In this document: one piece after another, positions 1-10,296 of the stretch | Position numbering within the stretch: the stretch's first letter is position 1 | Layout of the letters: each line of letters opens with the position of its first letter | Assembly (NCBI RefSeq): GCF_014645195.1 | Contig: NZ_BMLK01000013.1 | Coordinates: 62,001-126,000, forward strand | From: Novosphingobium indicum | Lineage (GTDB): Bacteria > Pseudomonadota > Alphaproteobacteria > Sphingomonadales > Sphingomonadaceae | Length of the DNA stretch: 64,000 bases | Direction of reading: 5' to 3' | Notes under the pieces: generated by a model | What the model was told of the DNA's origin: nothing | What the model saw: only the letters and a program-made list of their open reading frames with translations | Database searches by the model: none | Position numbers and translations under genes: made by a program

Positions 1-2
1 TT

Positions 3-554
3 ACCGGCAACCAGTGGTTCTGGACCTATGGCTACCCCGACAACGGCGACTTCGAAGTCGTGTCGAACATGCTGAACCCGGTCACCGGCCCCACCATCAA
101 CAACGGTATCCGCAAGGTCGGTTCCGAGCCCTGGGACGGTCCGTCCCACCTCGAGGTCGACAACCGCATGGTCGTTCCCGCCGGCGAGCCGATTCGCCTG
201 CAGATCACCGCGTCCGACGTCATCCACTCGTTCGCCGTGCCCTCGCTGTGGTTCAAGCTCGACGCCGTGCCGGGCCGCATCAACGAAAAGGTGCTGCTGA
301 TCGAAAAGCCGGGTGTTTACTACGGTCAGTGCTCCGAGCTGTGCGGCGCGAAGCACGGCTACATGCCGATCGCCGTCGAAGCGCTGCCGCGCGACAAGTA
401 CGATGCATGGGTCATGACGCACCCCGGCGCCAAGATCGACAATCCCAACGCCGCGGCAGGCAGCGAAACCGACTACCTGCCGGGCGAAGAGCCCGCCGGT
501 GCGGCTCCCGCCGCCGACGCATCCGCAGCGCCTGCTGCCGCCGAAGCCGAATAA
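3..554 (+). CDS. coxB: Cytochrome c oxidase subunit II (5' truncated by window)
   Basis: Copper-A subunit of the aa3-type terminal oxidase; it receives electrons from cytochrome c on the periplasmic side. The reading frame is already open at the window start and shows the family hallmark QWFWTYGYPD at once, followed by the periplasmic cupredoxin domain. The CuA site is complete: a His in VIHSF, then CSELCG with a downstream His and Met (CxxxCxxxHxxM). The N-terminal signal and the two membrane helices lie outside the window. The C terminus carries an Ala/Pro/Glu-rich tail of about 30 residues beyond the cupredoxin core. coxA begins 30 bp downstream, so the two are probably co-transcribed. Confidence 0.96.
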   Translation, partial: TGNQWFWTYGYPDNGDFEVVSNMLNPVTGPTINNGIRKVGSEPWDGPSHLEVDNRMVVPAGEPIRLQITASDVIHSFAVPSLWFKLDAVPGRINEKVLLIEKPGVYYGQCSELCGAKHGYMPIAVEALPRDKYDAWVMTHPGAKIDNPNAAAGSETDYLPGEEPAGAAPAADASAAPAAAEAE

Positions 555-584
555 GCGCGTATTCAAGGACAGGGTCACCAGAAA

Positions 585-2267
<1,683 letters not shown>

Positions 2268-2296
2268 TCCGGATGCGCTCGTCGTGACGAGCCCAA

Positions 2297-2337
2297 AGAA
2301 GCAATCCAGGGCCTTTCGAGCGCACTGGATTGCTTCT
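2297..2337. repeat. Palindromic repeat between coxA and ctaB
   Basis: A perfect 13-bp inverted repeat (arms 2297-2309 and 2325-2337, loop 15 nt). The core GCAATCCAG / CTGGATTGC also occurs as the inner arms of a larger palindrome at 48234-48318, so this looks like one copy of a dispersed family. It is not followed by a T-run, so it is not a typical intrinsic terminator, but it could act as a processing or attenuation hairpin between coxA and ctaB. Confidence 0.75.
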
Positions 2338-2389
2338 CCGTATGGGCTTCTCGCCATGACAGGCCATTCCGGTGTATGAGCCCGACACC

Positions 2390-3307
2390 ATGACACCCAC
2401 GATTCCCGCTTCCACCTCTTCTTCGCTCCCGGCCGACTGGCGCGACCTGTTCGCGCTGACCAAGCCGCGGGTGATGAGTCTGGTGATCTTCACCGGCCTG
2501 TGCGGCCTGATCGCCGCGCCGGAGCGTATTCACCCGGTTCTCGCCTTCACCGCGATCCTGTGCATTGCCATGGGTGCCGGCGGCGCCGCCGCGCTGAACC
2601 AGTGGTGGGAGGCCGATCTCGACGCGGGCATGAAGCGCACGTCGAAGCGCCCGCTGCCGCAGGGCCGTCTCGACCGCACGACCGCGCGCGATTTCGCCGG
2701 TGTGCTCTGTGCGGCCTCCGTCTTTCTCATGGGCTTCGCGATCGGCTGGCTCGCTGCGGCGATCCTGGCCATCTCGATCATCTATTATGCCGTCGTCTAT
2801 ACGATCTGGCTCAAGCCGCGCACGCCGCAGAACATCGTCATCGGTGGCGGCGCCGGCGCGTTCCCGCCGCTGATCGGCTGGGTCGCGGCGACCGGCCAGA
2901 TCTCGCTGATGCCGGTCGTGCTCTTCGCCATCATCTTCTTCTGGACGCCCCCGCACTTCTGGGCGCTCGCGCTCTTCGTGAAGAGCGACTACGCCAAGGT
3001 GGGCATTCCGATGATGCCGGTCGTGGCGGGCGAAAAGTCCACGCGCCGCCAGATCCTGATCTACGCCGTCCTGCTGCTGCCGCTCAGTGTGGTGCCCTGG
3101 TGGATCGGCGGAACCGGCGCGGTGTATGGCGTTTCGGCCATCGTGCTCTCGGGGCTGTTTCTCGCGCTGTCGCTGCGCGTCGCCGTCCGTGAGCGTACCG
3201 GGCCCGACGATGCGATGAAGCCGGAAAAGCAGCTTTTCGCCTATTCGGTGATCTATCTCTTCGCGCTGTTCGCGGCGCTGGTGGTCGATCGCTTCGTGGT
3301 CCTGTAA
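2390..3307 (+). CDS. ctaB: Protoheme IX farnesyltransferase
   Basis: UbiA-superfamily membrane prenyltransferase that makes haem O from haem B and farnesyl diphosphate, the precursor of the haem A of CoxA. The first Asp-rich motif is clear: [15 protein letters not shown] followed by SKRPLP. There are about eight or nine hydrophobic helices and a second polar loop near [10 protein letters not shown]. The frame is open back to a GTG at 2372, but ATG 2390 gives a protein of normal size (305 residues) starting just before the first conserved segment. It lies inside the cox cluster, consistent with haem A supply for the oxidase. Confidence 0.95.
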   Translation: MTPTIPASTSSSLPADWRDLFALTKPRVMSLVIFTGLCGLIAAPERIHPVLAFTAILCIAMGAGGAAALNQWWEADLDAGMKRTSKRPLPQGRLDRTTARDFAGVLCAASVFLMGFAIGWLAAAILAISIIYYAVVYTIWLKPRTPQNIVIGGGAGAFPPLIGWVAATGQISLMPVVLFAIIFFWTPPHFWALALFVKSDYAKVGIPMMPVVAGEKSTRRQILIYAVLLLPLSVVPWWIGGTGAVYGVSAIVLSGLFLALSLRVAVRERTGPDDAMKPEKQLFAYSVIYLFALFAALVVDRFVVL

Positions 3308-3316
3308 GGAAACGCC

Positions 3317-3445
3317 ATGCAAGACCCTGAACATGACCAGCGCTCGATCGAGCAGATCCGCAAGAGCCGCAATCGCGTGCTGGCCCTCAGCCTGGCCGCA
3401 TTCGTGATCCTCGTTTTCTTCATCTCGCTCGCCAAGATGGGGTGA
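3317..3445 (+). CDS. Small single-helix membrane protein in cox cluster (CoxF-like)
   Basis: A 42-residue open frame: a charged N-terminal half (about residues 1-20, rich in Asp, Glu, Arg and Gln), one hydrophobic helix (about 21-39) and a short KMG tail. It starts 9 bp after the ctaB stop. Its TGA at 3443-3445 overlaps the GTG proposed for ctaG, so the genes are probably translationally coupled. Short single-helix proteins are commonly found at this place between ctaB and ctaG in alphaproteobacterial cox clusters. The function is unknown; an assembly or small-subunit role is inferred from position only. Confidence 0.8.
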   Translation: MQDPEHDQRSIEQIRKSRNRVLALSLAAFVILVFFISLAKMG

Positions 3446-4053
3446 ACGCGATGGCGCAGGCGAGCAATGCAGCGGAACGGGCCAAGCAGAGCAATCGCAA
3501 GGTCGCGCTCGTGGCCCTGTCGCTGGCGCTCGGTATGCTCGGCCTCGGCTATGCCTCTGTGCCGCTCTATCGCATCTTCTGCCAGGTGACCGGCTACGGC
3601 GGCACGACGAAGCGCGTCGATGCGGCGCAGGCCGCGTCCGTCGTGGATAGCGGCCGGATGATGTCGGTGCGTTTCGATGCCAACACCGCGCGCGACATGC
3701 CCTGGGAGTTCAAGCCGCTGCAGGTGAAGGACAGCGTCTCGATCGGCGTGCGCGACATGGCGCTGTTCTGGGCGAAGAACGATTCGGACAAGCCGATCAC
3801 CGGCACTGCCAGCTTCAATGTCGAGCCCGAGCAGGCGGCCAAGTATTTCAACAAGATCCAGTGCTTCTGCTTCACCGAGCAGACGCTGCAACCCGGCGAG
3901 GAAGTGCGTATGCCGGTGCTCTACTACATCGATCCGGCGATCCTGGATGATCCCGACAACAAGGATGTGGCAGAGATTACCCTGAGCTATACCTTTCATC
4001 TTACGTCGGTGGGCGATGCAAAGACACTGGACCAGAACAACACGGGCGGTTAA
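3442..4053 (+). CDS. ctaG: Cytochrome c oxidase assembly protein, Cox11/CtaG family
   Basis: Delivers copper to the CuB site of CoxA. It is a single N-terminal membrane helix (about residues 20-40) followed by a periplasmic immunoglobulin-like domain. The copper-binding CFCF motif is at Cys141-Cys143, and a further conserved Cys47 follows the helix. It is 203 residues from the GTG overlapping the upstream 42-codon gene; ATG 3451 is a slightly shorter alternative. Its position between ctaB and coxC is the standard alphaproteobacterial arrangement. Confidence 0.95.
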   Translation: MNAMAQASNAAERAKQSNRKVALVALSLALGMLGLGYASVPLYRIFCQVTGYGGTTKRVDAAQAASVVDSGRMMSVRFDANTARDMPWEFKPLQVKDSVSIGVRDMALFWAKNDSDKPITGTASFNVEPEQAAKYFNKIQCFCFTEQTLQPGEEVRMPVLYYIDPAILDDPDNKDVAEITLSYTFHLTSVGDAKTLDQNNTGG

Positions 4054-4133
4054 GGGCCCTCGGGAAACCATTCGCGGCACCGTGGGGGAGCCGCAGGCAA
4101 GATACAGTTTCGAATAACGGGGAAGAAGGCAGC

Positions 4134-4955
4134 ATGGCCGGTACCAAGCACCACGATTACCATATCCTTCCGCCGGATATCGCACCGCTGGCAACCACCA
4201 TCGGCGCCTTCACGTTCACATCCGGCATGGTGCTGTTTATGCACGAAATGCCGGGCGGCCACTTCGTGCCGTGGCTGGGCATGGCGATCCTGCTGGCATC
4301 GATGTTCATGTGGTTCTCCAAGATCGTTAAGGAAGCGCACGCGGGCGATCACACTCCGGTGGTGCAGCTTCACCAGCGCTACGGCATGATCCTGTTCATC
4401 GCTTCGGAAGTGATGTTCTTCGTCGGCTGGTTCTGGGCGTTCTTTGACTTCTCGCTGTTCCCGTCCGACATCGCTGAAGTCGTCGGTGGACAGTGGCCGC
4501 CCAAGGCGATCGAAGCGGTCATGGATCCCTTCGCCCTGCCGCTGCTCAACACGCTGATCCTGCTGTGCTCGGGCACCACCGTCACCTGGGCGCACCACTC
4601 GCTGATCCACGGCGACCGCGAAGGCCTGAAGAAGGGCCTGTGGGCGACCGTGCTGCTCGGCCTGCTGTTCACCTCGATCCAGGCCTACGAGTACCTGCAC
4701 GCGCCGTTCGGCTTCGGTGGCAACACCTACAGCTCGGCCTTCTACATGGCGACCGGCTTCCACGGCTTCCACGTGATCGTCGGCACCATCATGCTGATCG
4801 TGTGCCTCGTGCGCTCCTACAAGGGCGACTTCACGCCGCGCCAGCACTTCGGCTTCGAAGCTTCGGCCTGGTACTGGCACTTCGTCGACGTCGTGTGGCT
4901 GTTCCTCTTCGTGGCAGTCTACATCTGGGGTGGCTGGGGCTACCCGACGCACTGA
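4134..4955 (+). CDS. coxC: Cytochrome c oxidase subunit III
   Basis: Seven-helix subunit that stabilises the oxidase and its proton uptake. It is 273 residues. Family segments include SEVMFFVGWFWAFF, TGFHGFHVIVGT and the C-terminal YWHFVDVVWLFLF. Its TGA shares one base with the ATG of the downstream DUF983 gene. Part of the coxB-coxA-ctaB-ctaG-coxC operon. Confidence 0.97.
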   Translation: MAGTKHHDYHILPPDIAPLATTIGAFTFTSGMVLFMHEMPGGHFVPWLGMAILLASMFMWFSKIVKEAHAGDHTPVVQLHQRYGMILFIASEVMFFVGWFWAFFDFSLFPSDIAEVVGGQWPPKAIEAVMDPFALPLLNTLILLCSGTTVTWAHHSLIHGDREGLKKGLWATVLLGLLFTSIQAYEYLHAPFGFGGNTYSSAFYMATGFHGFHVIVGTIMLIVCLVRSYKGDFTPRQHFGFEASAWYWHFVDVVWLFLFVAVYIWGGWGYPTH

Positions 4956-5344
4956 TGTCGTCCGAGGATAACTCAAAACCCGAAGGGCAGCCGGACACCG
5001 CTTCGGCTGCCCTTTTCGGTCTTTGCCCCCGTTGCGGCGCAAAGACCCTGTTCGACGGCATCGCCAAGTTCGCGCCGCGCTGCCGCGCGTGCAGCCTCGA
5101 CTACACGCAGTTCAACGTGGGCGACGGCCCGGCTGCTTTCCTGACGCTCATCATTGGCGCCGTGATCGCGATTCTGGCGATCTGGGTTCAGCTCTCCTTC
5201 GAACCGCCGTTCTGGGTCCACGCCGTGCTGTGGGTGCCGCTGACGACGGTGATGGTGATTGCCGGCCTGCGAATCGCCAAGGCCTGGCTGCTGATTGCCG
5301 AGTATCGCCGCCGCGCCGGCGAAGGGCGCCTCAAGGACGACTGA
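4955..5344 (+). CDS. DUF983 family membrane protein
   Basis: A 129-residue protein with an N-terminal zinc-ribbon-like pair (Cys24/Cys27 in CPRCG and Cys43/Cys46 in CRAC) followed by two hydrophobic helices (about 58-80 and 87-108). DUF983 genes regularly sit between coxC and surf1 in alphaproteobacteria; no biochemical role is established, and a part in oxidase assembly is inferred from context. The start overlaps the coxC stop and the stop overlaps the surf1 start, so all three are probably coupled. Confidence 0.9.
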   Translation: MSSEDNSKPEGQPDTASAALFGLCPRCGAKTLFDGIAKFAPRCRACSLDYTQFNVGDGPAAFLTLIIGAVIAILAIWVQLSFEPPFWVHAVLWVPLTTVMVIAGLRIAKAWLLIAEYRRRAGEGRLKDD

Positions 5345-5910
5345 TGCGCCGTATACCCGTTTTTTCCACAATGCTGGTGCTGGTGGCCGTCGCCATCATG
5401 GTCGCGCTCGGATTCTGGCAATTGCAGCGCCTCAAGTGGAAGGAAGGGCTGCTCAGCCACTACGCGGCGGCGCGCGACATCTCGCGCGAAGTGGAATGGA
5501 CATCGAAGGGTGTGGGCGAGGAGCTGCTCTATCGCCGTGCCCACCTAACCTGTTCGGCCGTGCGCGGACACAGCAGCATTGCCGGTCGGAATGCCGAAGG
5601 GAAACCCGGCATGGGCCAGACCGCCGATTGCGCGCTGCCCGGCGGAGGCAAGGCGCTCGTGGTCCTGGGGTGGTCCGAACAGCCCAATGCGGCGACGGCC
5701 TGGCAGGGCGGCGACGTGCGCGGCGTGATTGCGCCGGGCCCCCGCCTCGTGGCCGATCCGCCGTTGGGGGGGCTGGAGGCGAACGAGATTCCCGATCCTT
5801 CGGGTATTCCCAACAACCACTTCTCTTACGCAATGCAGTGGTTCTTCTTCGCCGCGACTGCGCTCGTCATCTACGCGCTGGCCCTGCGCAAGCGCCTCTC
5901 GCGCGACTGA
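5344..5910 (+). CDS. SURF1 family cytochrome oxidase assembly protein
   Basis: Shy1/SURF1-type factor, implicated in haem a insertion into subunit I. Topology is typical: one N-terminal helix ending in GFWQLQRLKWK, a periplasmic domain, and a C-terminal helix preceded by NNHFSYAMQWFFFA, the family signature. It is 188 residues, at the short end for the family (commonly 210-250), mainly through compact loops in the periplasmic domain. The ATG overlaps the stop of the DUF983 gene. It closes the oxidase cluster; thrC follows after about 70 bp. Confidence 0.93.
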   Translation: MRRIPVFSTMLVLVAVAIMVALGFWQLQRLKWKEGLLSHYAAARDISREVEWTSKGVGEELLYRRAHLTCSAVRGHSSIAGRNAEGKPGMGQTADCALPGGGKALVVLGWSEQPNAATAWQGGDVRGVIAPGPRLVADPPLGGLEANEIPDPSGIPNNHFSYAMQWFFFAATALVIYALALRKRLSRD

Positions 5911-5978
5911 CGCGCAAGCCGAGGCTTCCCTTTCCGCGCGCGCGCCGCTAACCGGCCGGGCAAACAACAGGATTGGCC

Positions 5979-7379
5979 ATGGAATACATCAGCACCCGCG
6001 GCAGCGCACAGGCGCTCGATTTCGAAGGCGCGACGCTGGCCGGACTCGCGTCGGACGGCGGCCTTTATGTCCCGCGCGAATGGCCACGCTTCTCTGCGGA
6101 AGAAATCGCGGACATGGCGGGCCTGCCCTATGCCGAACTCGCCGCGAAAGTCATGGCACCCTTCGTCGGTGATAGCCTGACGTACGAGCGGCTGCTCGAA
6201 CTGACGACCGAGGCCTATGGCCGCTTCGCGCACAAGGCGGTGACGCCGCTGCGCCAGCTCGACGAGCAGCAGTGGGTGCTGGAGCTGTTCCACGGCCCGA
6301 CGCTGGCGTTCAAGGACGTCGCGCTGCAGCTGCTCGGCCTGTTCTTCGAGGAATTCCTTTCGCGTTCGGACCGCAACCTGACGATCGTCGGGGCGACCAG
6401 CGGCGATACCGGGTCGGCGGCGATCGATGCCGTGGCCGGGCGCGACAAGGTGGACATCTTCATGCTCCACCCCAAGGGCCGCGTTTCCGACGTGCAGCGC
6501 CGGCAGATGACCACGGTGCTGGCACCCAATGTGCACAACATCGCCATCGAGGGCTCGTTCGACGATGCCCAGGCGATGGTGAAGCGCATGTTCGCCGATA
6601 CCGCGATGACCGATCGCTTCGCCATTGGCGCGGTGAACTCGATCAACTGGGCCCGCCTCATGGCTCAGGTGGTGTACTACTTCGCCGCGGGCCTGCAGCT
6701 TGGTGCGCCGCACCGCGCGGTCGCCTTTTCGGTGCCGACCGGCAACTTCGGCGACGTCTTCGCCGGCTATGTCGCAGCGCAGATGGGCCTGCCCGTCGCG
6801 AAGCTGATCGTTGCGACCAATGTCAATGACATCCTCCACCGCGCGCTCTCCACCGGCGACTACTCGCAGGGCGCGGTCACGCCCACTGCGGCACCGTCGA
6901 TGGACATCCAGGTCTCGTCGAACTTCGAACGCCTGCTGTTCGATCTCGGTGGCCGCGACGGCAAGGCTATGGCCGAACAGATGGCCGGGTTCGAAGCGAC
7001 CAAGGCGATGCAGCTCACCAATGCGCAGCGCGAAGGCGCCGCCGCGCTGTTCCAGTCGTGCCGCGCCGATGCCGACGAGATGGCCTCGACCATCCGCTGG
7101 GCCTGGGAGAACTGCGGCGAGCTGATCGACCCGCACACTGCTTGCGGTTTGTTCGCGGCGCGCGCGGCCGGACTCGACGAGGCGACGCCTGTGGTCACGC
7201 TGGCGACCGCGCATCCCGCCAAGTTCCCGGAAGCGGTCGAGCGCTCCACCGGGCACCGCCCCAGTTTGCCCGCGCGTGTCGGCGATCTGTTCGACCGTGA
7301 GGAAAAGTGCGTCGCGCTCCCCGGTGAATACGATGCGGTTGCCGAGTTCGTGGCCAGCCACGCTTCGCCCAGGGTCTGA
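5979..7379 (+). CDS. thrC: Threonine synthase
   Basis: PLP enzyme converting O-phosphohomoserine to threonine. It is 466 residues from ATG 5979, the longer-family size. The PLP lysine is Lys112 in GPTLAFKDVALQ, and the phosphate-binding loop GATSGDTGSAA follows. The N terminus MEYISTRG is standard for the family. A TTG two codons upstream is possible but unneeded. The stop overlaps the start of the next gene (TGATG). Confidence 0.97.
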   Translation: MEYISTRGSAQALDFEGATLAGLASDGGLYVPREWPRFSAEEIADMAGLPYAELAAKVMAPFVGDSLTYERLLELTTEAYGRFAHKAVTPLRQLDEQQWVLELFHGPTLAFKDVALQLLGLFFEEFLSRSDRNLTIVGATSGDTGSAAIDAVAGRDKVDIFMLHPKGRVSDVQRRQMTTVLAPNVHNIAIEGSFDDAQAMVKRMFADTAMTDRFAIGAVNSINWARLMAQVVYYFAAGLQLGAPHRAVAFSVPTGNFGDVFAGYVAAQMGLPVAKLIVATNVNDILHRALSTGDYSQGAVTPTAAPSMDIQVSSNFERLLFDLGGRDGKAMAEQMAGFEATKAMQLTNAQREGAAALFQSCRADADEMASTIRWAWENCGELIDPHTACGLFAARAAGLDEATPVVTLATAHPAKFPEAVERSTGHRPSLPARVGDLFDREEKCVALPGEYDAVAEFVASHASPRV

Positions 7380-8266
7380 TGGCTGAGCTGGTAACCCAGC
7401 CGGTCGTCCTCGCGGGAGAAGGGTGGAGCGACTACGGCCTCGTCGATTCGGGGCATGGCCGCAAGCTTGAGCGCTACGGCGACTACCGCTTTATCCGCCC
7501 CGAACCGCAGGCGATGTGGACGCCGCGGCTCGCCGACTGGGACGCGCACGGCGAATTCGTCCCCGGTTCCGACGAGGATGGCGGCGGCAAGTGGCATTTC
7601 GGCGGCAACGTCCCGCGCGAAGGCTGGCCGCTCATGTGGAACGAGGTTTCGTTCACCGCGCAGTGCACACCGTTTCGCCACCTCGGTTTCTTTCCCGACA
7701 TGGCCCCGGTGTGGGACTGGATGCGCGACCAGCTTGCCGGGCGCGATGATGCCGCGACGCTGAACCTGTTCGGCTATACCGGCGTCGGTACACTGGCGCT
7801 TTCGGCGCACGGGCAGGTGACGCATGTCGATGCCTCGAAGAAGTCGGTGGCGCAGGCGCGCGACAATGCCGCACTGGCGGGTCTGGAAGACCGCCCGGTG
7901 CGTTGGCTGGTCGACGATGCCGCCAAGTTCGCCGCGCGCGAAGTGCGCCGGGGCAAGCGCTACGACGGGATCATCCTCGACCCGCCCAAGTTCGGCCGTG
8001 GACCGGGCGGGGAGACCTGGCGTCTCGAAGAAGGCCTGCCGGGTCTGCTCTCCGATTGCCGCCAGCTGCTCGATCCGGACAGCCGCTTCCTGTTCCTCAC
8101 CGTCTATGCCGTCCGCATGTCCTCGCTGGCATTGGCCGGTCTGATGGACGAGCTGTTCGAGGGCCTGCCGGGCAAGATCGAGCATGGCGATCTGGCGGTC
8201 CGCGAGGATCGGCAGGGGCGCTTGCTGCCAACGGCCATATTCGCACGCTGGTCGAATCCCGGCTAA
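7379..8266 (+). CDS. Class I SAM-dependent methyltransferase (RlmI/RlmK-like)
   Basis: 295-residue methyltransferase of the type related to 23S rRNA cytosine methylases. Motif I is LNLFGYTGVGTLALS, the acidic SAM-ribose residue is in HVDASKKSV, and the catalytic-loop motif IILDPPKFGRG is intact. It lacks the N-terminal PUA domain of full RlmI, so the exact substrate cannot be named. It is coupled to thrC by an overlapping start and is followed closely by a folB-like gene. Confidence 0.85.
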   Translation: MAELVTQPVVLAGEGWSDYGLVDSGHGRKLERYGDYRFIRPEPQAMWTPRLADWDAHGEFVPGSDEDGGGKWHFGGNVPREGWPLMWNEVSFTAQCTPFRHLGFFPDMAPVWDWMRDQLAGRDDAATLNLFGYTGVGTLALSAHGQVTHVDASKKSVAQARDNAALAGLEDRPVRWLVDDAAKFAAREVRRGKRYDGIILDPPKFGRGPGGETWRLEEGLPGLLSDCRQLLDPDSRFLFLTVYAVRMSSLALAGLMDELFEGLPGKIEHGDLAVREDRQGRLLPTAIFARWSNPG

Positions 8267-8274
8267 AGGGCGCC

Positions 8275-8646
8275 ATGGTCGATTCGCTGATACTTGAAGT
8301 CGCCGATTTCGAGCAGGATGTCCTCACCGGCATCTACTCGGAGGAAACCGGCAAGCCGCAGCCCTTGCGCTTTACGATTACCGTGCGGATGAAGCCCGCG
8401 CGGCACTACGCTCCCGATACGCCGCTCAATGCCAGCAAGAACTACATGGACCTGAAGTTCGCGGCGTCCGAAGCGTTGCCGCCGGGCCTGCACTTCAAGC
8501 TGATCGAGGCCGTGGCCGATCACATCTGCGAAACGCTGTTCCTGCAGGACGACCGGGTCGAGGCAGTCACGGTGAAGATCGTCAAACTCGCCATTGCCGA
8601 GAACGGCGAGAAGATCGGCATGACGCTGACCCGCGAACGGCGCTGA
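8275..8646 (+). CDS. folB: Dihydroneopterin aldolase-like protein
   Basis: A 123-residue protein of the FolB tunnelling fold, which in folate synthesis cleaves dihydroneopterin to hydroxymethyl-dihydropterin. Visible family features are the N-terminal GIYSEETGKPQPLRF segment (where FolB has G-x-x-x-x-E), the Asn/Tyr-containing strand NASKNYMDLKFA, and the C-terminal lysine in VTVKIVKLAI. The match is looser than for enterobacterial FolB. Start ATG 8275 lies 8 bp after the methyltransferase stop. No other folate gene is adjacent, so assignment rests on the fold. Confidence 0.75.
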   Translation: MVDSLILEVADFEQDVLTGIYSEETGKPQPLRFTITVRMKPARHYAPDTPLNASKNYMDLKFAASEALPPGLHFKLIEAVADHICETLFLQDDRVEAVTVKIVKLAIAENGEKIGMTLTRERR

Positions 8647-8657
8647 CGGGGCCGGGC

Positions 8658-9005
8658 GTGCAGGATATTTTCCATGTCGGCCCGCTGTCGGACGATCCGC
8701 TGGAAGCCGCTGCGGACTTTCATGCACGGCTGCTTCCCGCCGTCGAGGCCACGCTTGGGGGCGGAGCCGATCCGTTGACCCTTGTCTTCCTGCCTGCCGA
8801 TCATGCGCATCGGGCATGGCGCCTGGCTCTGGTCCAGTCGCTGGCCCGCCGCTTTGCGCCCTCGCGCGTGAATGCGGTCGAATGTTCGGAGGCAGCCGCG
8901 CTCGAAGCCGCGACGCGCTGGCTGAAGAGTGCCGGTGGGGTCACGGGACAATTGCTGCCCCTCAATGGAACCGGGGCCGGTCCAGTGCTATATCAGCAGG
9001 GATGA
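8658..9005 (+). CDS. Small Rossmann-like hypothetical protein
   Basis: A 115-residue soluble protein with no catalytic motif I recognise. It has alternating hydrophobic strands (LTLVFLPADH; RVNAVECSE) and helices, suggesting a partial Rossmann-type fold without a glycine-rich nucleotide loop. GTG 8658 is the likely start, 11 bp after folB. Its TGA overlaps the moaA ATG (ATGA), so it is probably co-translated with the molybdenum cofactor genes. Function unknown. Confidence 0.75.
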   Translation: MQDIFHVGPLSDDPLEAAADFHARLLPAVEATLGGGADPLTLVFLPADHAHRAWRLALVQSLARRFAPSRVNAVECSEAAALEAATRWLKSAGGVTGQLLPLNGTGAGPVLYQQG

Positions 9006-10006
9006 ACAGCCCAGCACCCCTCGTCGACCAGTTCCAGCGCCGCATAACCTACCTGCGGCTTTCCGTTACCGACCGCTGCGATCTGCGCTGTTCCTACTGC
9101 ATGCCCGAGCGCATGACGTTCCTGCCGCGCAAGGAAGTGCTGACGCTCGAGGAACTGCACGATCTGGCGCTCGGCTTCATTGCCCGCGGCATCACCAAGA
9201 TCCGCCTGACCGGCGGAGAACCGCTGGTTCGCCGCGACATGATGGAGCTGGTGCGCGCACTCGGCCGCAAGATCGGCGATGGTCTGGATGAGCTGACGCT
9301 GACCACGAACGCAACGCGGCTTTCCGAATTCGCCGACGATCTGGCCGCTGCCGGGGTGCGCCGGGTCAATGTCTCGCTCGATACGCTCGACCGCGAAACC
9401 TTCACACGCCTCTCGCGCCGCGATTCGCTCCCGCAGGTGCTCGAAGGGCTGCAGGCGGCCAAGGAAGCGGGGCTCAAGGTCAAGCTCAACACGGTGGCGC
9501 TAAAGGAGATCAATGAAGCTGAAATTCCCGATCTCATCGCCTGGGCGCATGGAGAGGGTTTCGACAGCACGCTGATCGAGGTCATGCCGCTCGGTGATGT
9601 AGAGGAAGACCGTTTCGATCATTACCTGCCGCTCGTGGCGGTGCAGGAGGATCTGGCCAGGCGCTGGACACTGACGCCCAGCGAACACCGCACAGGCGGC
9701 CCGGCGCGCTACTGGAACGTGGAAGAGACCGGCGGCCGGATCGGCCTGATCACGCCGCTCACCAACAACTTCTGCGAAGGCTGCAACCGCATCCGCGTGA
9801 CCGCGACCGGCCAGCTCTATGCCTGTCTCGGCGGTGACGAGCGCGTTGACTTGCGCGCTGCGCTGCGCAGCGAGGACCCCGAGGCCGCACTGGCCGCCGC
9901 GCTCGATACCGCCATGCGCATCAAGCCCGAGCGTCATCACTTCCGCATTGAGGAACCGGGCGCGGCCCCGGCCGTTTCCCGTCACATGTCGATGACAGGA
10001 GGTTGA
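9002..10006 (+). CDS. moaA: GTP 3',8-cyclase MoaA
   Basis: Radical SAM enzyme for the first step of molybdopterin synthesis (GTP to 3',8-cyclo-dihydro-GTP, together with MoaC, which is not in this window). The N-terminal cluster motif is Cys26-x3-Cys30-x2-Cys33 in RCDLRCSYC. The C-terminal second cluster is in NNFCEGCNRIRV plus the Cys of LYACLGG. The protein ends in the conserved Gly-Gly needed for activity. It is 334 residues, normal for the family. The start overlaps the upstream gene's stop. Confidence 0.97.
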   Translation: MNSPAPLVDQFQRRITYLRLSVTDRCDLRCSYCMPERMTFLPRKEVLTLEELHDLALGFIARGITKIRLTGGEPLVRRDMMELVRALGRKIGDGLDELTLTTNATRLSEFADDLAAAGVRRVNVSLDTLDRETFTRLSRRDSLPQVLEGLQAAKEAGLKVKLNTVALKEINEAEIPDLIAWAHGEGFDSTLIEVMPLGDVEEDRFDHYLPLVAVQEDLARRWTLTPSEHRTGGPARYWNVEETGGRIGLITPLTNNFCEGCNRIRVTATGQLYACLGGDERVDLRAALRSEDPEAALAAALDTAMRIKPERHHFRIEEPGAAPAVSRHMSMTGG

Positions 10007-10052
10007 CGTGCATGCCCGGACAGGTCTGCTTTCTTCCGATGAGGAGAATGCC

Positions 10053-10295
10053 TTGAGTGTGAAGCTGGTGTTCCTGGGGCGCCTGGAAGACCTCGCCGGC
10101 GGCAGTAGCCGCACGGTTCCTCTCGAACCCTCGATCGATGCCGTGCTCGACAGCCTCGATCCCGATCTTGCCAAAGCGCTGCGGGCGCCGCGCGTGAAGC
10201 TGGCGGTGAACGGCATCCTGCTTCAGGACACCGATGCGCCGGTGCTCAAGGAGGGCGACGAGATCGCCTTCCTGCCGCCGGTTTCGGGCGGATGA
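10053..10295 (+). CDS. moaD: Molybdopterin synthase small subunit
   Basis: Ubiquitin-like sulphur carrier whose C-terminal Gly-Gly (here VSGG) is thiocarboxylated and donates sulphur to precursor Z within the MoaD-MoaE complex. TTG 10053 gives 80 residues, the normal size, and has GAGGAG 6 nt upstream. The frame is also open to GTG 10008, which would add an atypical N-terminal extension. It lies directly between moaA and moaE. Confidence 0.92.
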   Translation: MSVKLVFLGRLEDLAGGSSRTVPLEPSIDAVLDSLDPDLAKALRAPRVKLAVNGILLQDTDAPVLKEGDEIAFLPPVSGG

Positions 10296-10296
10296 C

